The translations under genes and the position numbers were made by a program. Positions 1 to 10,000 of a stretch of 17,233 nt of DNA are shown here, piece after piece. This stretch comes from Candolleomyces eurysporus. Lineage: Eukaryota; Basidiomycota; Agaricomycetes; Agaricales; Psathyrellaceae. The stretch spans positions 1 through 17,233 of the forward strand of contig JANBPK010001673.1 of the NCBI GenBank assembly GCA_027579435.1, written 5' to 3'. The notes below the pieces were generated by a model. The model was not told where the DNA came from. It made no database searches and saw only the letters and a program-made list of their open reading frames with translations. Every line of letters starts with the position of its first letter. The stretch's first letter is position 1.

Positions 1-640
1 GATATCATCTTGATATCATCAGCCAACGCTCGCGCTGGAGGAAAGGGCCAAGGACTCACCAACAGCACACCCCGCCCACAAAGGCAGGCCAACGCATTTT
101 GAGTTGAATCCTGACTAAGAACTTGGGGCAGCCATTGCGCATAGCAGACCCATTGGCAACGACAGAATGGCGCCGATCTAGCGTAGAAGAGCCTCTCTCT
201 AGACGGTACCCACCTAGACTCCCAGCGTCGTTATGACTGAAGATGCAGGAGATGAGCGGGTGGGTATCGTCGATGAGAGAACGTCCGATCGGCCCGAGAG
301 CCTCTGATAGCCTGTCCGGTCCGCATCGGTCTTCGAGCGGACGCCTGGCCGATCCTGCTCGTTCCTGCACCCACCTAATGCCAAAACGCCTTCAGAACCT
401 GGATCATCCTGGACTCACAGGTGCCTCGTCGGGAAATACGAAACTTCTCTAGCGTTCTTCCCGTTCAACGCACTGAGGTTGTCGCAACGAGATCATTAGC
501 GTACGACGCCAAGAAGCGATGAGGGGTTGAGCATATACATTCGTAATTATTAACCATCTGCCTGCGTGTCGACCACCATCTGCAAGGACCAAGCGTCCAG
601 CAGTGGATCAAGGCGAGACAGAGCGATCAATACATATAAT
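1..640. other. No supported gene; left-edge sequence
   Basis: I see no gene I can defend here. The first 20 bases contain a short direct repeat of GATATCATC. On the minus strand a frame is open from 370 down to 56 and contains the string SLIDDTHPLISC. That resembles the IDDT-P-I opening seen in some basidiomycete surface proteins, but the Tyr and Trp that usually follow are absent and the rest looks random. It could be the first exon of a gene running off the left edge, with possible donors GTGGGT near 211 and GTGAGT near 60, but this is weak. Confidence 0.3.
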
Positions 641-1071
641 ATGTCTGTAGGCCGCTTTCGACGGGCGCACACTGGCAGCTCATCTCCTCCACTCCTTGTA
701 CCTATCACTCGTTCATTCCCTAATCCATTCATTCAAGACCCATTTATTGTGCAATCCAAATACGAGCTCCTCCCTACAACCGAACTCCCCTCACACTCAT
801 CCTCACCTGCTCCTCCTTACTCTCCAGACGGAGACGACATCAAATACGTCCCACTCTCAATCCACCAACGAGAGAGACAAGAGAAGCTATCAGAACCTTC
901 AAAGTGGATTCACCGTTCAACCGCCGACCACCGTCGCTCTGGGCCTGGCTTTCCCTCATCATCCTTTTCGTCTCCTTGTTTTACGCTGCGTTCGAGGCCA
1001 GGAAGCCCATATGGGTCTTCTTCAGGATGGGGATGGGCGAGGAGGTCAAAGTGGTTGACGGGTCGTATTAG
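641..1071 (+). pseudogene. Small single-pass membrane protein gene, reading frame broken near 886
   Basis: Two adjoining frames together make one sensible protein. The first, from the ATG at 641, is Ser/Pro-rich and includes YELLPTTELP and SPDGDDIKYVPLS. The second runs from about 886 to a TAG at 1069-1071. It encodes a basic stretch (FNRRPP), one strongly hydrophobic helix (LWAWLSLIILFVSLFYAAF) and a short tail (RKPIWVFFRMGMGEE to VVDGSY). One extra base near 886 would join them (ERQEK followed by AIRTFKVD). The likely topology is a disordered N-terminus, one membrane helix and a tail of about 30 residues. The break may be a sequencing error rather than decay. The start is uncertain: CTAAT and AAG near 720-750 could end an intron, which would put the true first exon upstream. 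I do not recognise the family. It converges on the minus-strand gene at 1358. Confidence 0.5.
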
Positions 1072-1357
1072 AGGACCTTTTATCTCTGGTTTTACGTGCG
1101 TTTTAGTATATCTGTGGACGGTGGGCTGGACGAGGCTGATTGGTTGCGCAGGACCTTGGCGATTGTGTCTGCCAGGTATTGACGGACGTTTACATCCATA
1201 GTTCGTATCATCTGCAACAAACGCAGGATGTTGCATCGTATCACCTGTACATCTATACTCGAGAAACTATGGACTTGAATTCGCCTTGCAGCGACCTGTA
1301 CCCACATTGACCCGCTTACATCCCAATCGACTGCCTTCACCCACCCACGCCTGAAAT

Positions 1358-2705
1358 TCAAACAAAGTATGGCGTAGTCCACCTCCTCTCTTCCTCTATC
1401 CACCTTCCATGTTCCGCCTTCAGCCCCTTCACCAAATACCCCATCAAGCCCACAATCTCCCGCTCCCACTCAGGTTCCATCCCGCACTCCCGCAGCACCA
1501 TATCGTACTTGTACAGCAGCGCGAAATTGAGCTTGAGGTACTCGTCGAGGTGTCGCATGTCTAGGTGCATGAGAGGGACAAATTCCTCACCAAGTTGACC
1601 CCCTGACTTGGTCGAATTCGAGGACCCGGGCGAGGAAGAGGAACTTGACAGACTAGCGACCTCGATATCTCGACACCCCTCCCAAAACCTCTTGTGCGGG
1701 ACCTGCTGAGCGGGGTAGTCCATACTCCACGTCTCTCCCCTTATCATCCCTTTATACGATCCGATGTCCTTGTACCCGCCTTTCACCATCAACTCGTTGT
1801 GCGCTTTGTCGGATTCCGAAGATACTGCGAATATCAGGTTGAGGAGGATGTAGGCGCGGAGGGCGGACTCCATCACGCGAGACCAGCCGAAATGGTGGCC
1901 CCATGAGAGGTAGTGCAGGGTGCCCAGGGGAACCGAGGGATGGTTGGCGAGCACGAGGAGAATTTCGAGGCTCGGCTCTGCTGGTGATCTGGACTTTGGT
2001 TTCGCCTTTGCTTGCGGAGCGGACTCCGTAGATGCTGATGCTGCAGTCGAAATCGACGGAAGGAAAAGGATTTTTACCACATCTGCAAGGTCTCCGTGAG
2101 ATGTAGAGTACGTTCCGTTTCCTTTTCCTCTTCCGCTGACGACCTCTCCTTCGCTTCTATGGACCCTTTTCATCCAACTCTCGATTTTCTGTCTCTCGTC
2201 ATCCAAGAACTCGGGGTACAAGGCTTTCAACTCGTCCGGATAGATCACCTTGCCTTCTACTAGAAACTCTTGCGATTGAATAGACTCTTGCGACGTATAT
2301 TTAGCCCGTTCGGTTTCTGAAAATGTCCGGATCGTGGATATGAAGACGCGTGTAAAGTGGTTGAGGTCTTTCCCAAGTTGACTTTCACTTGTTCCGAGTT
2401 TTCCTTCGGTACTCGATGAGGACTCAACGCAAAGAACAGAGGAAGATGAAGAAGACGGGTGCTTGACGNAAAAATCCAGTCTCGCAAGGCGTATAGCCTT
2501 TATGTTCTCTAATAAATTTGATATGTTTCGAGAGGAGCGTCCAAGGTATGTTGTGTTCTTGGTGCATTGTGCTACGCGGCGTGTCGTTATCGGTGTCTCG
2601 TTCCTGAGCTGAGGTTGACGAATGAGAGGAGAAGCAACCAAGGTGGTTGTTGCGCGATGACGGATGCTGGACTGTGAAGAAAAGAAGAGATGGATATGTG
2701 ACCAT
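1358..2705 (-). CDS. Hypothetical 448-residue protein, possibly organelle-targeted
   Basis: The last three quarters is one open frame with good coding character, ending in RRWTTPYFV and a stop at 1358. The same frame upstream of the N at 2469 has no ATG. If that N is a spurious inserted base, the frame joins an ATG-initiated one at 2705 (MVTYPSLLFF, then HKGYTPCETGF joining VKHPSSSSSS). That gives 1347 coding bases, a whole number of codons, so I chose 2705 as the start. The N-terminal 60 residues are rich in Ser, Arg and His with few acids, which would suit a mitochondrial presequence, but this is inference. Ser runs, a Lys/Pro/Ala linker (APQAKAKPKSRSP) and a helical C-terminal half (residues about 270-448) are visible, with no catalytic motif I recognise. 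No introns are needed. Confidence 0.65.
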
Positions 2706-2734
2706 GACAACAACCAGATAACCGTGGGGACCCT

Positions 2735-2788
2735 GGTTGCACCAAAGCGGTGTCACCGGTTGCACTAATATAGTGCAACAGGTTGCAC
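2735..2788. promoter_or_regulatory. Three GGTTGCAC motifs at 23-bp spacing plus a 9-bp inverted repeat
   Basis: GGTTGCAC occurs at 2735-2742, 2758-2765 and 2781-2788, exactly 23 bp apart each time. Between the last two, GTTGCACTA (2759-2767) and its reverse complement TAGTGCAAC (2771-2779) form a perfect 9-bp inverted repeat around ATA. The block lies 30-83 bp upstream of the ATG at 2705, where a 5' leader or proximal promoter is expected. A dimeric regulator site is the natural reading, but no factor can be named. Confidence 0.45.
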
Positions 2789-2822
2789 TTTGCTGTGATA
2801 TAGACCACGTGAGCTTGAATAT

Positions 2823-2870
2823 TTGTAACGTGTACTCTAGTGTAGTAGTCAGAGTGTAGTGTAGTTACAA
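2823..2870. repeat. Short inverted repeat TTGTAAC...GTTACAA
   Basis: TTGTAAC (2823-2829) is matched by GTTACAA (2864-2870). They enclose 34 bp that is itself repetitive in GTGTAG. It sits just left of the palindrome array that begins at 2892. It could be a stem-loop or the trace of a small inserted element, but seven bases are too few to be sure. Confidence 0.3.
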
Positions 2871-3233
2871 TGGTGTTAGGACTAGTAGGGTGGAAGGTCG
2901 TATAGCCTTCCAGTTCTCATATGGAAGGAACTTTGATCAGGTGGGTGGCATGCTTCCTGGGTTGTCGGGGAGCAGGGTGGAATGCATACTTGCGTTCCGC
3001 CGGGTCCAGAGGTACTTGTACGGAAGGTATATATGCCTTCTGTCACTCTGGAAGGCAGCAGTAGGGCATTCCACGGTGATCCCAAATAGTAAAGATACTC
3101 GCCAAATTGGGATGTGTTCAGGCGGTAGAGAAACCTTCCTTGTGACCAAGCAAGGGTTTGGGTCGCCAATCTACGACCTGTCATGGTGGTGGAATAGTGA
3201 ATTACCTTCCAGGAAATGTGATGGGTATAGCTT

Positions 3234-3506
3234 GGAAGGGGTTTGAGCAGTCAGGGCCAGGGGAGGAATGAAATCGTGCGTTCCAAAAATGTTGAGGGAT
3301 ACTAAAAACATGTTCCGGGTAGGTGTCGAGGTGCAGGTTGGAAGGCGTTTTAGCAGTCAGGGACAGGTTCGGAACGAGATTGTGCCTTCCAAGACATCTT
3401 AAGAACGGTAAAAATGCGTTCCGGTGGGTGTCGAGGAAAAGGATGGACGGTGAAGTTGCATTCAGTAATAGGCTCGGAAGGAAATCCCGCCTTCCATACC
3501 CTTCTT
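3234..3506 (+). repeat. Array subfamily B, left flank copies
   Basis: Two to three units carry the signature TTTGAGCAGTCAGG or TTTTAGCAGTCAGG after the first block and GGTGTCGAGGTGCAG in the long spacer. Block starts are 3234, 3265, 3297, 3340, 3371, 3403, 3445, 3476 and 3507, with spacers of 11, 12, 22 and 23 bp. The period between AGCAGTCAGG copies at 3246 and 3352 is 106 bp. The switch to subfamily A occurs in register at the long spacer starting at 3527. Confidence 0.75.
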
Positions 3507-5316
3507 GGAGTGCTAATTGCCCTTCCGACCCTCACCTGACACAACTGTAGAAGGCGTTCTTACCGTCTGACGCCGTGTTGGAAGGCGAATTCACTGTCCA
3601 CCCCCTTGGAATGCAAATCTACTTTCCGACCCTCACCTAACACAACCGCAGAATGCGTTTTTACCTTCCGACGCCGTGTTGAAAGGCAAGGCCACCGTCC
3701 ACCACCTTCCTTGGAATGCAGGTCTACTTTCCGACCCTCACCTAACACAACTGTGGAAGCCGTTTTCACCTTCCGATGTCGTGTTCGAAGGCAAGGTTAA
3801 CGTCCATCCCCCTCCTTGGAACGCAAGCTTACTTTCCGACCTCACCTGACACAACCGAGGAAGGCGTTTTTACCATCCGACGCCGTGCTGGAAGGCAAGG
3901 TCACCATCCATACCACTCCTTGGAACGCAAGTTTACTCTCCAACCCTGACCTGGCATGACCTTGGAGGGTGTTTCTACCTTCCGACGTGTTGTTGGAACG
4001 AGGAATCACCTTCCATGCTGTTTCCTGGAACACCAATCCCTCTTCCACCCTCATCTCACAGAACAGTGCAAGGCGATCTTACCTTCTGGCTTCGTGTTGG
4101 AAGGCAAAGTCACCGTCCATCCCACTCCCCGGAATGCATATCCCCCTTCCGACCCTGACCTAACACAGCTGCAGAAGGTGTTCTTACCTTCTGATGTCGT
4201 GTTGGGAGGCAAAGTGACCGTCCATCTCACTGCTCAGAATGTACATTCTCCTTCTGAGCCTCATCTCACAGAACAGTGGAAGGCGAAGTCACCATCCACC
4301 TCGCTCCTCGGAATGCACATTTTCTTCCTGACCTTCACCTGACTCGATGATGGAACGTGAAATCACCATCCGTACACCTCCCTGGAATGTAGATCTCCTT
4401 TCCTACCCTCATCTAACAACACAGTGGAAGGTGTTCTTACATTCCGATGTCGTGTTGGAAGGCGAAGTCGCCGCCAACCACACTCCTCGGAATGCACATT
4501 TGCCTCCCGACCCTCACCTGACCCGACAATGGAACGTGAAATCACTGTCCGGACCCATTCCTGGAACGCATGTTTACCTTCTGACCCTCACCTAACACAG
4601 CTGTGGAAGGCGTTCTTACCTCCCGACGTCATGTTGGAAGGAAAAGCGACCGTCTCTCCCACTCCTTGGAATGCACATCTTCCTTGTGACGGTGACCTAA
4701 CACGACTTTGGAAGGTGTTTCTGCCCTCCGACACATTCCTGGAAGGCAGCATCACCCTCCACACTGTTCCCTGGAACGCAAATCCCTCTTCCACATCCTA
4801 CCCGACGTGAGGATGGAAGGTGAAGTCGCCGTCCATACCCTCCTTCAAACCCAAATTCCCTTTCCGGACCGCACATGACAGCAAGGCGGAAGGTGACGTT
4901 GCCGTCCATACCTTTCTTCGAACGTGAATTTCCCTTCCAAACCTCACACAAACCTCACATGACGCAAGATTGGAAGGTGAAGTCACTGTCCGTACCCCTC
5001 CTTGGAACGCAGGTTTCCCTTCTGACCCTCACTTAGCATGACTGTAGAAGTTGATCTTACTTTCCATATCCCTCCTTGGAAAGCACATTTCTTCTCTGAC
5101 CCTCACCTAACACAACTGTGGAAGGTGTTCTTATCTTCCGACGTAGTGTTGGAAGGTAGCATCGCCTTCCACGCCGTTTGTCGGAATTCAAATCCCCCTT
5201 CCAGATTCTACCTGACACGAGGGTGGAAGGTGAAGTCGTCGTCCATACCCTCTTTCGAACGCAAATTCCCCCTCCAGACCGCACATGACACAAGGGTGGA
5301 ACCTAGAGTCACCATT
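3507..5316 (+). repeat. Array subfamily A, about 20 units of 105 or 74 bp
   Basis: Units are marked by a long spacer like GACCCTCACCTAACACAACT. Counting from equivalent positions, units begin near 3520, 3621, 3726, 3831, 3935, 4040, 4144, 4249, 4322, 4397, 4502, 4576, 4681, 4786, 4859, 4932, 5017, 5091, 5196 and 5269. Intervals fall into two classes, 101-105 bp and 73-75 bp, plus one of 85 bp that contains an extra ACCTCACACA. Long units have three palindromic blocks (20+11+20+12+20+22 = 105). Short units have two (20+12+20+22 = 74). Long units dominate on the left and short ones on the right. Confidence 0.85.
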
Positions 5317-5760
5317 GGAGGGCATTTTAGCAGTCAGGCACAGGTTCGCAACACTGAAAACGCATTCCGGCGGGTGTCGAGGTGTAAGATGGACGGTAAT
5401 TATGCAGTCAGGGACGTGTCCAGAATGATACCCTACCTTCTAGAAACATTGAGGAACACTGAAAACATGTTCCGGAACGTGTCGAAGTGTAGGATGGAAT
5501 GAAATCACATCCCCCAGAAACTTTGAGGAACTCTGAAAACGCGTTCCGCTGGGCGTCGAGGTGCAGACTGGAAGGTGGTTTAGCAGTCATATGGCGAGTC
5601 TGGAACAAAACCTGACTTACCAAGACCGGCAGGTGTCGAAGTGGAGGATGGACAGTGATATTGCATTCCAGCCTGCTCAGTGAAATGCACAGCCAAATTC
5701 CATTCCGGTGGAAGGCAATTCAACTGTCCTACGGAGGCCAGGAGTGCCAATTTACCGTCC
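5317..5760 (+). repeat. Array subfamily B, right flank copies
   Basis: The B signatures reappear after subfamily A: TTTTAGCAGTCAGG at 5325, GCAGTCAGGGACG near 5404 and TTTAGCAGTCAT near 5579, with GTGTCGAGGTG or GTGTCGAAGTG long spacers. The first B interval here is 74 bp, so both subfamilies show the same short class. The last clear blocks are 5710-5729 and 5741-5760, separated by 11 bp. The array stops about 108 bp before the ATG of the gene at 5869. Confidence 0.7.
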
Positions 5761-5868
5761 ATCGGCTAGACTTCCAAGCTCAATGGCTCCATATTATGTC
5801 AGCGTTCTCCATTATGACTCGACTTGCAAATTGTCGTCCTTCCTGAACCTCTGCCTCCCACATCCGCA

Positions 5869-6843
5869 ATGCCCACAGTCCATAGCCACCCCATAATCGT
5901 CCCCGATCCCGACCCCAGCGAAAACTGGGTGATCACCTACAGGCAGGCCCTTGCTCTCCAGATTGTCTTAGCTCGCACCAAGGATCTTCTGGTCAATGCC
6001 GAAAACGGGCAATTTCAGGGCCTCTACAAGATCAGATGGTAAGCGCCCTGGCTCTCGCCTTCTCCCACCGAACAATGATTAACGTTAATTCTCCCTATCT
6101 AGGCCTCTAGATATAAACGGTAACCCTGTACCCCCGGAAATGGTTTACCGCTACCTCAATGCTCGATATGTTACGTGGAGGTGCTTCTGCGTCGAGGAAT
6201 TCCCGAGAACTCGTAGAGTCCGCTTCACAAGAAAGCCAGATGGCAGTGTGATGGTGTACTGTGGCTATCTGCCGTCTAGATGCCCATACAAACGTAAGTG
6301 CCCATCGCTAATCAATCTTCATCCGCCTCATCCACATCTCCCCACACAGTCAATCTCTCCAAAATCTTTCGTCACGCTGAGATCAGTCCGAGCAAATACG
6401 AAGCCTATCCCGCTTGTTTCGATCGCCAGGCATACAGAGATGCTATGGACCGCCTTGTCCAAATAGCTGACGAAAATCCTAGTCACCGTCACCACCATTC
6501 AGCCCAGGCCAGCGAGGAACAGGGGGAAGCCGTTCCGGTGCACAACAACAATGAGGGCGTCAGGGCCAGTGCGAGTGCGAGTGCGGGAGGAGAAGGCGGC
6601 CAGGCCCGTGTGGGCCGAGAGGACCATCGCAATGAGGAAGACGACGACAACAGCGACTCAGAAGACGACTATGACTGGGGAGTACATGAGTGCTGCGGTG
6701 AGCCCATGGACGACCCGAAAGAATTCGTTGTCCCAATCTTGGATGGTTGGCTTGGTTTCAGGGCTCGCAACCCCGGTGATCATTCCACCATGCGCGATTG
6801 GGTGCCCGGGAAGTACGGCTGGCCAGTTGGAGAGACCAACTAA
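5869..6843 (+). CDS. Hypothetical protein with GRF-like cysteine pattern and acidic tail
   Basis: Three exons join in phase: 5869-6038, 6103-6293 and 6350-6843. The introns are 64 and 56 bp, with GTAAGC and GTAAGT donors, TAG and CAG acceptors, and TTAAC or CTAAT branch-like sites. The product is 284 residues. Around residues 86-118 it has C-F-C, then about 28 residues later C-x6-C followed by P-Y-K, in a context like WRCFC, DGSVMVYCGYLPSRCPY. This matches the layout of GRF-type zinc fingers (CxC, then aromatic-C-x5-8-C), known for binding single-stranded nucleic acid, though the usual GRxF core is not present. A His/Ser/Glu-rich and then strongly acidic linker follows (EEDDDNSDSEDDYDW), then a C-terminal segment with ECC and DWVPGKYGWPVGETN. 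I do not recognise the full-length family. It starts right after the palindrome array and converges on the transposase. Confidence 0.75.
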
Positions 6844-7011
6844 TACGGTCCTATGCCCCTTGTCCCTCTTTCGTCCTGCTTTTCTATCGGCCTCATCGTG
6901 TACTTCATCTCACAATCCAAACTGATATCCTACCTTTTGTGTGATCTACAAACCGTCAACCAACCGAGCATCACAGATCTTTTTAAAAAAAAATATCAAT
7001 TAATGAATTAC

Positions 7012-7017
7012 AATAAA
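7012..7017 (+). terminator. Possible poly(A) signal AATAAA
   Basis: AATAAA lies about 170 bp past the stop at 6843 in an AT-rich stretch (6980-7020) between two convergent genes. The minus-strand transposase stop is at 7020-7022, so the same AT-rich stretch probably serves 3' ends on both strands. Confidence 0.4.
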
Positions 7018-7019
7018 TA

Positions 7020-10000
7020 TCATTCCATTTTACGAAGCCGAAGTCTATTCCACGCCGACAGAAAAACCTTCGTGAATATAATCGCACGTTCCTGGCCCAT
7101 GTAACTAACAGATTTGCGTATCCTCTTGAGCCCACTGTTTGCGCACTCTCCTGCACTAGAATTGATGGAAACGAGGCATGGGTCAACATTGGCGTACTCG
7201 GAAAGGAATGCCGCAGGGCTACACTTCGTGTGGCCCACACTGTGAAAATGGTCGATAGCAAACAGTGTATCTTTGAAGAAATCTGGCTCCCGAAGCATGC
7301 AATACGGCCCTAAGGCGCACGCAAAGTCGTATATGACGCGTTTCGGAGCCACTGGCCACCGCGTAACCATCGCGGAAAAAACATCATTACGGCCCTCACT
7401 CTCAGGGATGCAGTGAAAGCCGTAGCAAACGGAGTGTGTGCACCAAGCCACCATAATGCCACCCGTTAATCTTCGTTCTCCATATTGAGTGTAGTATTTA
7501 CCGCATTTGTCTCCTCGGGGCTTTGAAACATCCTTCTTATGGTCGGTTTTGAGTCGAGGATAAGCAGGGCGATGTCGTATCTGGGGCAAGCTGTAAAAAG
7601 TTCCTGTCTAAAAACAATGAGTTCTTACCATTTCGAAGCAAAGTTTGAAAGAGCTTACCACTTTCCAGTCAGAGTCGAGGACAGCAGCGGTTGCTCCTGT
7701 TGACAAGGGGATACATTCGACAGATAACTCTTGAAGTACAACGGTGGCTCTCTGAGCAAGCCATCGCAGAAGAGGAATGAAGGGATCGATCAAAGGCTGG
7801 GTTTTCAATACGCGATAAAGCCCAGGAATTGCGAGAATCTTCGTGAGATGATTCACTTGGGGAGCCTTTAAGAACTCCTCGAGATTAACCAAAGCAGTGC
7901 CGTTGACCATTTGCAGGACGGATTCTTCTGCAGCAATCTATAGCAAAATGTAAGCATGAGTCGAGTTCTGTTAGCTGCATGGGTGACATACCTGGAGGAA
8001 AAAACGTGTTGTTACCATCGGCGCTTGTTTCTTCTTGGCGAACGCAACTGCCCCGTATGTATCGAGAAACAGTCGTGCAAGAGGCTTGCATTCCTTGCTC
8101 AGCCCTTCATAAACTGCATCTATACGAGCTAGATGCTCAACGACCAGGCGAGACTGACAGCCCTCCTCTATCTGAGCCGCATTCGAGGCAGACCTGTCGG
8201 AAATGTCCTTGGCCGGGGGATCGGGGAGCTTGGGCGGGTTAACAGCCTGACGGATGAGCTTTCGTAGGGCTGGGTCTAGCAAGAGTTGCTGCCTCGGATG
8301 ATTCTTCACATTGGGGCGCTGGAGGGATTGCGGAGAAACCTGCGTGGGAGGGACTAGCGTCGCAGAAAGATGCTTTCGTCCAAAAGCCAGGGTAATCCCG
8401 TCCCAAATCACGGTATCGGGGCACCTGCCGCACCGTGTGCATTGCATATCGTTCTCCATCGCCAGGCAGGTAGCATACGCAAACCATATTGAGCGAAACA
8501 AATCGTCGCCGATGAACTCAGCTCCGGACACGGCGTAGCGATGGGTCACCGTGGTGACAAAGGCGTTAAAGGGTGTTTCAGAGGTGACAAAAGCCATGGT
8601 GTATTCGTCCAGAAGCTCATGGCTGACGATGATCGAGTTATTGAAATTGAAGAGCCCCAGCTCCACCAGATCGGGGCCAATGAGTCGCCGACGGGCAACC
8701 GGGCAAGTTGGACAAGGCTGGACCTCGATGGTTCCTTCGTATACGGTGAATAGCATGAAGATACGGCAGCTTCGAGTGTCGGTTGGCTGAACTGGGGAAT
8801 AGAATGTTCGTCCCGTTGCGCAAGGGCACGACCCTAAACGGTTCAAGGCCAGGGTCGATCCAGGGGGATTCCGGAAAGGTGGAGGGCGGGGGTAGACCTC
8901 AAGGTCACCTTTCAATGCCAGGGAGATAGGGGGGAGGATGGATGAGTGGGATATGGCTTCCGTACGGGCAATCGAAGCTGCCACTCTAGTCAGTACCATC
9001 AAACTAGACGATGTCGTATTGGGACGTACCTAAAGCCGGGGTTTTGCAAAAGATTGCGGGATCCAGCTCTTGACCGTCTTCTCCAATCGCGGCCTGGAAC
9101 GGCTCAAAGGCATCTCGTACATGAAGGCACAGAGTTCCCTCGGCATGCTTTGAACATTTCCAGGACCCGCTCGATGGTTGGACACCGATGTGGGAGACTA
9201 TGGCCCGACCCTTCAACTCTGAAGTAGAGCAGCCTTCAACGGAGAACATGGTCAGAAACTCCGGCGCGTTTGGGAGCTGCTGGCGGTAAAAAATGGTGGC
9301 CTTCTCATCACCTTGGTTTGGTCAAATAAGATTGTCGGCAAGCGAGACAGAGCATAGTAGCTCACCTGGGGCATCTATAGATGCAGTCATTGCTAACATA
9401 GACTCGACATCGTATAAGTTGAAGAACTGCGAATGGACGCATGTTAAATCTTGAGCGTGGCGGGGACATGTGCATGCAACCACCACTTCTTGCTCAATCT
9501 CCAGGTGCTGAAGGTGGTACCAGTTGTTCTAGTCGACGTTAGAAAATGAGAAGAACGTTTTGGAATGACACATACTGTCGGCTTTACTCGACGTGCATCC
9601 CAACCTTGCACGACAAACAAGGAGTCGCTAATGCAGTACCAGCCAGCGCCGAACGTTTCAACAGCTTCGAGGTAGCTTCCGAGTTCGTCGTCCCCGNCCC
9701 CCTTCGGAATTGATCGGACCCATCAGAGAGTCTGGGCCCAAGTCCATGAAGGGAAGGTCCCAAGGACCAGCAAGGTCGATGTCATGAGAAACTGTACCCT
9801 CATTGGTTGCCAAGCTGGGCAAAACATCCGAATCCCCGATTGCTCTTCTCCGACCACCAGATCGTGTAGGCGAACTCGACAAGGCCCTTNTCCTCTTCAG
9901 AGGCTTGTGGTACTCTTTNACAGCCTTGGTGGGCGAGACCCATGTGTCTCCATCGCCTGAATGCTCAGTTAGAGCGAACGGATACTCATGAGAGTCATCC

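Larger units (their letters stand above)
2892..5760. repeat. Palindrome-grid satellite: 20-bp GGAAGG-N8-CCTTCC blocks at fixed spacings
   Basis: About 2.9 kb is built from roughly 70 copies (hand count) of a 20-bp block of the form GGAA[G/T/C]G-N8-C[C/G/T]TTCC. Examples are 2892-2911, 2979-2998, 3265-3284, 3371-3390, 3476-3495, 3650-3669, 3713-3732 and 5741-5760. The six-base arms are inverted repeats around a variable eight-base centre. Blocks are separated by spacers of 11, 12 and 22 (sometimes 23) bp in a repeating order, giving a 105-106 bp unit. Shorter 74-bp units lack one block and its adjoining spacer. Short open frames occur because 105 is a multiple of three, but the 74-bp units shift frame and no long ORF with plausible splice sites spans the array, so I treat it as non-coding. 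Each block could fold as a 6-bp stem with an 8-base loop or act as a dimer-binding site. The left part (2892-3233) is the most degenerate. I cannot name a known family. Confidence 0.85.

Noticed and set aside
56..370. Minus-strand frame with SLIDDTHPLISC
   Set aside because: Resemblance to a surface-protein opening is partial, the following conserved residues are missing, and no continuation can be seen within the window.
3560..5502. Open frames of 60-154 residues on both strands within the palindrome array, some with repeating 35-residue patterns
   Set aside because: They follow from a 105-bp period being divisible by three. They end where 74-bp units shift the frame, occur on both strands alike and have no splice sites or start context.
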